Origin: Antedon mediterranea
Lineage: Eukaryota; Echinodermata; Crinoidea; Comatulida; Antedonidae
Assembly: GCF_964355755.1 (NCBI RefSeq)
Contig: NC_092670.1
Coordinates: 21,513,201-21,577,200, forward strand
Length of the DNA: 64,000 nucleotides
Direction: 5' to 3'
Part shown: positions 51,001-61,200 of the stretch, in pieces
Layout: each line of letters opens with the position of its first letter
How positions within the stretch are numbered: position 1 is the first letter of the stretch
Program-made: the position numbers and the translations under genes
Notes under the pieces: generated by a model
Told to the model about the DNA's origin: nothing
Databases searched by the model: none
The model's input: the letters and a program-made list of their open reading frames with translations, nothing else

Positions 51001-54000
51001 CCTATATCTTATATTAGAAGGGCCATCAATTCAGGCAGCTGTGAAAGCAGGTGCGGATTAAGCATTATAGATAAGTTAAATATTTTATAAATAATAAAAA
51101 CGATCCGTCAGGTTGCAGAAGAAAAAAAAAATAGTCATTATTTTTCAAATACATGGCTGTTAAAGGCAAGGTGCGGGCAAAAAATTTATATTGATCATAC
51201 ATTCCAATAATTATCGATCTATAGTTTCCCTATGTTTCATAATTTTTGGGATTTTATTTGTGTTAATGAGCTTGTTGAAAATAAGCATTTTCTTATCAGT
51301 GGGGGGATAGTTCAAATTACACAGTAAAATCTCTATTCTTTTGTACACAAATTTTGTAAATAGAGAGGCATTTTAAAAAGCTATGAAAAATAAACGGTGT
51401 GGTAAAAAATGTCATCAGACTAAATATAGGTAATATAACTTGAATATTACATTTCTGATATTTTTATTCAACTCAGATTTTTATTTTCATGCTATAGCAA
51501 AAAATATCCACCATCTTTTTTCACCGTCTAGGGAGTCACCAGACATGTTATTACCTAACTACTGAAAAAAAGTCTTCCTGGTTTTTATGGAAGAATTTTG
51601 CCATATTTTGTATTTGACCATATTAAGGGAAATTCATGTTTTTTCGTCTCGATTTCTGTTACAAATATTTGATTTATGTACAATTAACCAAATATTATAT
51701 TTAAAATTCATGCCTGTACCTGAGCTTTAAATTTTAGGTGTGGGGAGTATAAAGCCTGTTTATCCCCCGCATAAATCCGCGCCTGGAAAGCGATTCTAAA
51801 CGCTTAAATGCCGGCTTCAAACTCTGGACTAGCTTGATCTGTGTAAAAGTTCTATCTATGCAGTGGAACATTTGATTAACAATTATGTGCCTTTGAATCT
51901 ATAAAGATACAAATTTGGCACCTTTCGCTGTTAAATTAATTATCACAGAAATACTTTTATATTTGGCTTATGTGTGGAGGGGTCAAGACTTGCAAAATTC
52001 TGTGAAAAAGGCTGTAAAAGAGGTCAAACAACTCTTGTAACAAGACTTAAAAAAAATATAGCATGCATGTTTCTTCGGAATGTAAAAAAAATCTAATCAA
52101 ATTTGTTATTGGTAATGTGTAAATGAATACTAAAAAATAGAGGTCGGTAGGTGCTGAGATCAGGGAGTTGTTATCAACTCCCTGCTGATATGATGTCGGC
52201 TGAGACCAGATCTTTTCCAAAGATATGATATTCTGAAGTGTAAAACGACATTAAGTATGTGACCGCGCTTATAATGCATTGTGCTTTGTAGGTCTCTGTG
52301 ATCATTTGGTCACTGCTATTACTGCCCTCTTACTGCAGGGGAAAATTTCATTTTAAAATTTTGTTTAGCAATATTGCTAATCAAACTGATTTTTTAGTCG
52401 AGAAACATAGTTTTGTATTGTATTTTTTGCTACACAAATTTAAAAATCTGTAGCAAAATGGTTGTTTTGTATAGCTTTTTGCTATGCTACACTGGCGAAA
52501 TTATTCCCTGTACTGTATAATTTGTTCGGTTTAAACAATGCAAATTTATTTTCTCTCAACTTTTTGGTTGAAATAGAACATGACCTGTTCGTTGTATTCA
52601 GTAATGTACAGTATTTTAAAAAATGTTTCCGGTAACATGTAGAATTTTAGTGTGATTTGTGTTCACTGTAAAGACATGACCTGCTGGTCTTTTATGCAGC
52701 GAGCAATGTAAAATGCAGACAATTTTTCGGCAAACATTTTTGTGTAAAAAGGGCTCCATTTGTATTTTATACTGTAGTTGTTTTTAATAAATTTATGTGT
52801 TCTTCACTTACTGTAAAGGTTTGGTTAAAAGGCAAGCCATTTTCATCATACTTTAGATTTCAGAGTTTGGCATCATGTAAGTAGTAACTTCGGTAGTTGC
52901 TGTTAATTAATTTTCCTAAAAAGCTCAGTGAAAAGGATTTTGGTGAACAAACCTTCCTGGTCTGGTGATAAGCGGGTCAGGGAGGGGGGTGAAATTATAA
53001 CCATTTTTGTCCATTTTCATTACAGGATGAACATCAATTAACAGTAGAACAGTTAAGTAAGGTTAGTTACCATAAATATCTTGTTTAAGCCTGGTTGTTG
53101 TAAAATTATTACTAAATAATCTTTAATTGCTATAGGTAGCTTGTACCTTGCTGTAGCTAACGCATCAGAAGCTGCCAAAATAAATAAAGATGCTGCCAAA
53201 ATAAATAAAGAAGCTATCAAAATAAAGAATTGTATAATTAAAGAATTTTATAATCATTTCTAAATAACCTTACATTCTATAGGTTGCTGATCTTGCTGCT
53301 GCCAACGCATCAGAAGCTGCCAAAATAGACGCTGCTGTCTACCAGTCTGGTCTTGAATATGATCCGTCGAAGTAAGTTCAAATGATTCATTAAACGCAGT
53401 TGTGACTGTCTTCACAATCGGTATCTCTTGATTTGCGATGACCTACGACATTGTTGTCAGCTTGTCTGGACATAGAACCTACCAAAACTGTAAATAGATA
53501 GAGTAGGGAAGAATTAACAGGACCCAAGTTACAGGTCGTCATACACCAAAAGCTACTGATTACATTAAATTAAATCTGCTAAAATTAGGCGTCAAGGTCA
53601 TCCAGATGACGGTTCCTTGTATTCTGTATAATATATATACCCTATTAAAACAACATGTGTTGACTGATTTTTGTATTGTTTTGATGTTTTAGTTACCAAC
53701 GAAATCCACGGTACAGTGCACGACCTGTGTGCTTCAACTGCAATAAACCAGGCCATATAGTTAGAAACTGTCCAAAGAATAATAATGTAAGTATACACAG
53801 TTGCTACCTACTGTCGGTTGTTGAAATAATCATCAAGAAAATTTGATAGATTTTGCTTACTTGGTGTCAAGTAAATACTGTACTAGGTGAAATTTTGTGT
53901 TTATTACAAATAAATGGTACTTATATCTATTTCAGGACCAGCAAAAGTTCAACCAAACCCAGCCGAAGGAGATGAAGGGAATCCCTATGAGTTTTGTGAG

Positions 54001-57000
54001 ACCAGCAGGCGACAACATAAAAGGTGCAAAAATGCTACCCTCTGGAGAGTTAGTTGTACCAAGAATAGAACTGTAAGTATGAGAGTTAATTACAACTTAA
54101 GTAGGTGTGAAACAGTGAATGTTTACTTAACATACTACTGTATATTAGTAATAATTTAGTAATTTTTGTACAAATTTTAATATCTACACATATAACATTA
54201 ATCGTGTCCATGTTTCTATTCCACAGTGCTGCATACTCTGTACTCAAGAGGGATCGTCCACCAGTGTTCAACAATTCTCAGAACCACGAACCTTTAGATG
54301 CTGGTGAACCAGACATTCCTATTGAATTCTTGTGCCCTATCTGCAAAGAGCTTCTAAAAGATGCCGTGGTTATACCTTGTTGTGGGCAGAGCTTCTGTGA
54401 TGAGTGTATGTTGAAACAATTTTTGTTCACTAATGCTGTATTTTTGTGGATTTAAATAGAATTGAATGAATGTTTACATTGGTAAATGTGGCCACTATTG
54501 ACTACTATGTTTAAAAACTTTGATTTATATTTCAGGTATTCGAGAGGTGTTGCTATCAACAGATGAACATCAGTGTCCTGATTGCAATGAAGTGGATGTT
54601 TCTCCAGATTCCCTAAGTATTAATAAAAAACTCAGACAGGTATGTTTCTGATTATTTAACACACTACACCTAATTAAATCACATGATAAAGACGATACTG
54701 TATTTAATTTTGCATACAAGATGATAACAATAGTTAAATGAAAATTCTAATATATAATTTATATTTTTTATTTAGACAATAGCAAAATTCAGAAATGACA
54801 CAGGCTACACAAGAGCAGTTCAGAAGGTGAAAGCACACCAACAAGCACAGATTAAACACGAGCCAAAGGTTGCTACCCAAGCTCCCCCTGCTGCCCCACA
54901 GCGTAGACCTACTCCTCCTGCATTCAGGCCATCACCTGATGGGGGTAGGCCACAAAACAATAGGCAACCGAACAGAAACAATAATGTGTCCAGCCACTCC
55001 AATCAGAGAGTGGTACAGAAACAAGAGGAATATGACAACCAATATGGTGAGAAATATTATAACAGTATAAAACATATTTAGATTTGATGCCCAGCTCTTA
55101 ATAGATACTACAGTAGTATACATTGCTACTTCAGAATGTTTCCTCTATATGTAGTAGGTTCAACTAAAAAGAATAAGAAACATTATAATGCTGAAATGAT
55201 AATAACTGTAATAATGTGTAAACTGCAAGTATAAAGAAACTTAACACAAACTCTGATGCTTACTTGATAGATGCACTAACACTAAAGTAATTTAATGAGA
55301 TGTTTTAACTTATTTTATAGATGAAAATGAAGACCGACGTCCTGATCATTATAACCATATGGATGAGAGTTACAATCATGGACAACGAACCAATAGAGGG
55401 CCACCAGCTCATTATGATCACAATAGGCATAGCCAACAGGAACAAGGAGGACCCCCTAATCGAAGAGGTCCACCACCTGATCAAAGAGGTCCACCACCTG
55501 ATCAAAGAGGTCCACCACCTGATCAAAGAGGCACACATGGTCCACCACATGATCAAAGAGGTCCGCATGGTCCACCCCCTGATCAAAGAGGCCCACAAGA
55601 TTATGGAAGACCACCAACCCATAGGGCACCACCTGGCAATTATGCTCCTATAAGACAAGGACCTCCAGAGCATATGGGTCCTGATCATCGACCTCCACAT
55701 CCAAATAACTACGGTCCACCTCAACCAAGACACATAAGGCCACCTCCACCCAGACTTCAAGGGCCACCGCCAAGACTTCAAGGGCTGCCACCACCTCGAC
55801 TTCAAAGACCTCTTGGACAACAAGGGCCACCTGGACAACATACTCCCCCACAACATTCAGCTCATCATGGTCCTCCCACATCTGTACCTGGTCCTCCATA
55901 TCATATCTCAATGCCGCCCCCACATTCACAAGGCCCCAATCCACCACATTTTACAAGTCCTCCACTGGGTGTTGGACATCACCCTATTCAAGGACATCCA
56001 AGATTACAAGTACCACTAGGAAATCAACCTCCAGGAAAGTCACCACCATTATTGCCTCCTGGAACAAGCCCTCCACCTGGAATGACTCCTCCAACTCAAG
56101 ATCAACCACCTAGAGGGCCACCTAGACTACCTATTCCACCCGGTGGTGTACGTATGCCACAACCACCGCCAAGGATGCCTGTCCCAGTGGGTTTACCAGT
56201 ACGTCCACGAATGCCTATGGGACTTGTTCCACCAATACCTGGCATTCCATTACGCCTACCTCCTCCAGGAATAGCTATTAGGCCACCACCACCACATGGA
56301 CCCCTTCCTCCAACAGGACCTGGTGGAAGACCTCTAACCAAAGAAGAATTCCAAGACTACCAAAAGACTATAAAGTAAGTAATAATGTACCTTTGCTTTA
56401 TGTCCATTTAAATGCAGTTAATGTATTTAATGTATATAACATTTTACTGCAAAGAGCTACTACAATGGGTCAGCTTTTATCTTTTTCATCCATTTCATAA
56501 ACCTTTTGTTTTCTTTCCTTGCATAGAGATCGTGAAGACCCGCTGGCAGCCTTCGAAAGGGAATTGGCAGAGAAAGATCGTAGAGATAAGGAAAGAAAAG
56601 CTGAAGCTCAGGCACATGTAAGATCCAAATCCAGCAGTAGTTACAGCTCAAGTGAGGATTCTTATTCCAGTTCAAATTCCAGATCAAGGTCAAAGGGTAG
56701 GTCAAGATCAAAGAACAGATCAAGGTCCAAAGGAAGGTCTGGATCTAAAGGAAGGTCTCGTTCTAAAGGGAGAGGTCGTTCAAAATCACCTTTGAGACGT
56801 AAACGTTCTCGCTCGGCTATAAGAAGCAGACACCGGTCAAGGTCTTCTAGCAGATATCGATCTCAACGACCACGATCAAGGTCACCTCATTATAGACGAT
56901 CTAGATCCAGATCTCCTAGAAGACATCGATCTCCTCTTCCTTCAAGGCATTATCCTCCAAAGAGACGAAGATCAAGATCGCCTTATGGTCAGTATCATAG

Positions 57001-59479
57001 GTCTCCACCACCAGAATATCGGTATGATCCTCGATATGACCGAGGACCCCCTCCACCAACTTATGATGCTCGTTATCCTCATTATGATCAGTACTATGAA
57101 CATGAACGCTATGAACGGCTACCACCTCCTCATATGCCAATGTATGATGATTACTTTGGAGGAGGACCACCACCACCACATCCAGCATCTTATGGACGTC
57201 CTCCATATGAAGGAGAATTCATTCCACAAGGCCCTTATGGACCACCATCAGATTATCCAATGATGCCACCTTGGGAGGATGATTGGGACCATCGGCCACC
57301 TATTGGTCCACCTCGAGATCAACCATACAAGCCACCGCCCAGCCAAGGATTACCACCAGGTCACATGTCTCCAGGACATGATGAATATGGACATGACAGA
57401 TATTCACAAAGCCCAAAGCGATATGAAAGAGATCCTGAATATAGATCAGAGCCCGATGATAGAAGAAAAGATCGATACAGAAAAGAAGAAAGGGGTAGAA
57501 GGGATCCAAGGGACAAAAGGGAACATGGTGACCAACGAGAACCAAGTGGTAGACGAGAAAACAGTGACAGAGATAAGAGAAGTAAAGAAAGTGATCATCA
57601 TAGACCAAAAAGTCAAGATGTAGAGGTAAATAAAGAGAGAAAGGTTGCTGAGCAAATGAAACACAAGGAAGCAAATGTCGTAGAAAAGAAAACAGAACAA
57701 GGTTCACAAGAAAACAGTACTGAGATAAAGAAAGTTATTAAAGATGATATATCAAAGAAAAAATCAGAAGATGAAGAGAAAATTAAAAAGAAGAAAAAGA
57801 AGGAAGCAAAGAAAAAGAAGAAGTTGGAAGGGGAAAATGCTGGAGAATGTGATGAAGATGGCAAAAAGAAAAAGAAGAAAAAAGGCCATGAGAAGAAAGA
57901 GAAAAAAAAGAAACGAAAACATTCCAAAACTGTAGAAGAGAATGAAGAACCAATTCCACCAGGAGTAAGTACTGAACCTGAACCAAAAGTTCCAAAGCTA
58001 GACGAGCCTATGCCTACAGTTATAAAACAAGACAAAAATATACAAGGGCTGAAGTCCGCTATTAGTGTTGTTGATTACTCAAGTGCTACAAGTTCCCCAA
58101 GTCCCAAGAAAAGACCTATGTCTAGCATGGTTACCAAAATGATAGCTCCCCAGGATGAACGGCGTGTTGTCACTACTAATGTGGTGATGCAAGATATTCA
58201 GGTGATCGAGCAAGAAATCGAGCAAGAACCAGTACAGGCGAGTCCTGTTGCTGAAGATGTCCCACAAGAAGATTTGATAACGATTTCTGTGCCTGTGTCA
58301 AAATGGGATCGAGATGAGTTTGAATCAAGTGATGAGGCATCACCAGAGCATAAGACAACAAAAGCAATTGAACACGATATTGATGAAATTGCCTTTGAGC
58401 CAGATTATGATGAAACCATTGAAGACCATGATAAGGAGATGGAAGACAAAAAGGAGAAAGAAGGAAATGACACAGAACAAAATAAAAAGGCAGGTAACAA
58501 TCCTTTAATAAAAAAAGATCTTGAACGAAAACAACGAAGTGAAGATACAGATGAGAAACCGGTCAAAAGTCTTTCAAAGAATCAATCTACAAAGCAAGAA
58601 ACAGATGTAAAGAGTAAGAGCAATGATCGAAACAGAACAGATTTAAAGAGTAAAAGTACTGAACTTAAGGGAACAGAGTTAAAAAGTAGAAGTGCTGAAT
58701 TTAAGGGAACAGATGTAAGGAGTAGAGGTTCTGAATACAAAGGAGTAGACTTAAAGAATAGAGGTGCCGAATATAAGGGAACAGAGGTAAAGAGTAGAGG
58801 TAATGAATATAAGGGAACAGACTTAAAGAGTAGAGGTGCTGAATATAAGGGAACAGACGTAAAGAGTAGAGGTACTGAATATAAAGGAACAGACGTAAAG
58901 AGTAGAGGTACTGAATATAAAGGATCAGACGTAAAGAGTAGAGGTACTGAACTTAAGGGAATAGATATAAAGAGAGGTGGAAAAATTAAAATTGACCGAG
59001 GGGGTGCAGAGAGAAAGCAGGAACTAGCACCAAAGGGTAAATTAAGAATTCAAGATCGTCTTGGTAAATTACCTGACTCTCATGTAAAACGTGACAGAAC
59101 TCCAGATAGAGCAGAATTTAAAAAACAGAAACGACATGTAGAAGAGAGACAACCAAAGCTTGATAGAGATTCACGTGACCCAGAGAAAGGCGATCAAGAT
59201 AAAAGGAAAGATGATTACCGCAGAAAAGAGGAACGTGAGAAGAAAAAGAGTGTTGAAAGTTTAGTAGAAAGTTCAGATGAAAGCGATAGCGCCAGTGATT
59301 CAGATACTACCCAGTCTACAGATAGTGAAAATGCGAGTAAATCTAAGAAAAGTAAAAAACATAAAAAGCATAAAAAACACAAAAATAAACATAAAAAGAA
59401 AATGCATAAAAATGAAGAGGATATTAAAGTTAAGAAAAATAAACACAAAAAGAAAAAGAAGAAAGCTAAGCAAAATTAA
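46277..59479 (+). CDS. RBBP6: E3 ubiquitin-protein ligase RBBP6
   Basis: Exons are 46277-46439, 47039-47129, 47624-47642, 53026-53061, 53283-53371, 53693-53786, 53936-54072, 54227-54405, 54536-54639, 54776-55046, 55321-56374 and 56527-59479: 5190 nt, 1729 residues (human 1792). Domains in order: ubiquitin-like DWNN domain (1 to ~80, MSVHYKFKSMIDYETISF); CCHC zinc knuckle 146-159 (CFNCNKPGHIVRNC); RING-type finger 246-286 (CPICKELLKDAVVIPCCG ... CPDC); a Pro-rich region (~410-740) with GPPPDQR repeats; an RS-rich region; Lys/Glu-rich segments; a 12-residue tandem repeat; and a Lys/His-rich C-terminus. RBBP6 is a nuclear E3 ligase and a core activator of mRNA 3' cleavage (yeast Mpe1), and binds p53 and Rb in mammals. 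Exon 3 is only 19 nt; intron 3 is 5.4 kb. Candidate poly(A) signal AATAAA at 59752-59757. Confidence 0.97.
46447..46703. repeat. Palindrome just past the RBBP6 exon 1 donor
   Basis: The left arm, from TTTTATG/AAAGTGATAGAATC-type sequence through GTAGTGTACAACCCA and GTTAACTACTT to AAAATGATTGCTAA, is followed by its inverse (AAAAAATGATGTTTTA, AAGTAGTTAACAG, TGGGTTGTACACTAC, CACTTTTATG). The arms are about 120 bp each. The left arm starts within ten bases of the splice donor at 46440. Confidence 0.75.
46735..46926. repeat. Third, direct copy of the RBBP6 intron 1 palindrome arm
   Basis: Repeats the order TTTAGCAATCATTTT, ACCAAAAAATGATGTTTTAC, TTGTTAACAG, TGGGTTGTACACTACAT, TTTATGTTGGTTCGGTGG of the right arm at 46576-46735. 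The copies are similar but not identical. Confidence 0.7.
47945..48114. repeat. AT microsatellite with a regular ACTGTAGAT insert
   Basis: Runs of TA/AT (8-26 bp) are separated by ACTGTAGAT (once ACTGTAGCT) five to six times. The spacing shortens and lengthens irregularly, a compound repeat in RBBP6 intron 3. Confidence 0.85.
51048..51785. mobile_element. 738-bp element with short CAGGTGCGGATT ends
   Basis: The ends CAGGTGCGGATT and AATCCGCGCCTG are inverted with one mismatch, and GAAAG flanks both (51043-51047 and 51786-51790). The interior is AT-rich with no protein frame. The short ends and 5-bp flank make the class uncertain. It lies in RBBP6 intron 3. Confidence 0.45.
53135..53222 (+). 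pseudogene. Decayed duplicate of RBBP6 exon 5
   Basis: CTATAG|GTAGCTTG followed by GCTAACGCATCAGAAGCTGC closely matches the start of true exon 5 at 53277-53325 (CTATAG|GTTGCTGA, then GCCAACGCATCAGAAGCTGC). The copy has a frame-breaking change that gives a TAG after seven codons, an internal duplication of GATGCTGCCAAAATAAATAA, and no usable donor. It is not in the reconstructed protein. Confidence 0.7.
55460..55600 (+). repeat. In-frame GPPPDQR coding repeat in RBBP6
   Basis: Tandem 21-bp units code GPPPDQR three to four times, followed by two longer GxHGPPxDQR variants. They lie in the Pro-rich region of RBBP6 exon 11. Confidence 0.85.
58600..58980 (+). repeat. 36-bp in-frame tandem repeat in RBBP6
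   Basis: About ten copies of a 12-residue unit with consensus TDVKSRGTEYKG; the outer copies are diverged (TDLKSKSTELKG, GIDIKRGG) and the inner ones almost identical at the DNA level. They make a charged, evenly spaced low-complexity block between an acidic stretch and the basic C-terminus. Confidence 0.9.
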
Positions 59480-61200
59480 GATTATGGAGTTATCAATCGA
59501 GTTAAATACCAGTAATTTAAATGGGATAACTCGGGGTAAACATGAACAACAAAGTTTGATATCACTTCTAAACATAAATTATTTATATCAGCTTCTTATG
59601 TTTACTTCTTATATTTCATAATTGTTGATATCTTAGACACTTTAAAGTACTGTATATCATTTTGTGTAAAAGCTAAATCTCTGGCAACTATTATATAGTT
59701 CTCTATAAATTTTAAAAGTTAACAAGTTTTTTTTAAATGACAATCATGACTAATAAAATTTTTAATCATTGTGCTGTCGCACTTATTAGTTTAATATTGT
59801 TGATCTAAACTTATCATTGACAAAGTATTTACTTATTTTTCTTAATAAATTGTTTTCAAATTTGGGTTAACAATTATTGTATATAATGATGGCAATTGCA
59901 TCTATGTATATTTGTATCATAAAGATTCTAGGTTTTTTTCTGAATATCTGTATATTGAAAATAACCTGAATTATGCCCCATGGTAAACTACATGAAAAGT
60001 ATGACTTTTATGGTTTAAATATTAATAACAGTAAAAATATTGAATAAATATTGCGGTATGTATGTATATTTTTGTGTGTGGCTTGGATGGCTACTCATCT
60101 TTTGACATGCACGATCTATATAGAAACCTTGGCCCATACCATAGATCGGGTGATTTTGTTGTTGTAAATAATGTACATACTGTATAACATGTATGTTTTT
60201 CTGGTGTAAGAAATATTACATCGGTAGGTTTAACCATTGTTTTTTATTTATATGAAAGGTGGATTTTAATCAGAAAGGCCGGGACGTTGTATTTGTTTCT
60301 AATGTGATTTTTAGTTACACCAGGTAAAATCTGGTGGCGTAGTAAACTTGTCAGTGGAAATAGGAAATAAATGCATTTTTACTGTGATAAATTTAATACT
60401 GTTTAATTGTGTATTTGTTTTATAATGTATGGTTATGGGAGCGTTGAAGATGAATTGAATAGGCCATTTTGCAGCTACTAATAAAAAGTCAAAATAAACC
60501 ATTCATAACCAAACACCATTGACTTTCAGACAATAGGCTTCCCTTTGACTTTTCTTGAGATTGATTTGAATAGGATTGTATCTAGTAAATAACTGCTGGA
60601 AATAACGGACGATTACTACGTACCATAGTTGCTAATTCAATATACTGTAATTTTTAAAAAATACCTACGAATCATAATTAATACATTTTAGCAGCCGACG
60701 TTGTCCCTTTCAAACGTTCTTTTAAGAATGCAGTAGTTAACAATGCAAAAGATACTATTGCATACTGTAGTATTCATTATTACAGTACCGTACCACTGGC
60801 GTTTTTTAGTTTCTCAATGTAAAATAATTTACTGTTATGCGAACTTTTTATTTTGATTGCAAGAGATCAATATCGCCATTTTCTAGATAATATAGGAATC
60901 GGCAGTGATCCGTCAATAAGTACAGTATAAACTTATTCAAGGTTCAATGAAATATAACAATTACATTTTTATTTGTCTTTCATGGTTAAGTCTAAATTGG
61001 ACCCGTTTAATACAAATCAGAATGCTTTTATACAAAGGGTATTCAAGCTTAAATAAAACATATAGGCCTATATCTACACAAGGAAAGAACAAAAATTATT
61101 TCAGAACCCTTCTAACAATAATTCGGATAACTATCATTGGTCACACAGCCGCCGACATCGTGTACAATTTACTTCAAACGCGAGCTTAAGCATTAAGACA
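59480..61200. other. RBBP6 3' untranslated region and SLC17 upstream region
   Basis: Contains the RBBP6 3' untranslated region (AATAAA at 59752-59757 is one candidate signal; others follow near 59844 and 60043) and the upstream side of the SLC17 gene. An acceptor-like TTATTTCAG at about 61094-61102 with an open frame up to the SLC17 start suggests an extra 5' exon or untranslated exon. TATAGGCCTATA lies at about 61062. No other gene seen. Confidence 0.5.

Noticed and set aside
55305-55947. Long antisense frames opposite the RBBP6 Pro-rich exon
   Set aside because: They reflect the repeated CCACCA/GGTCCA codons of the true exon; composition is Trp/Val-rich low complexity.
56102-56341. Gly-rich, collagen-like minus-strand frame
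   Set aside because: It is the reverse complement of Pro codons in RBBP6 exon 11.
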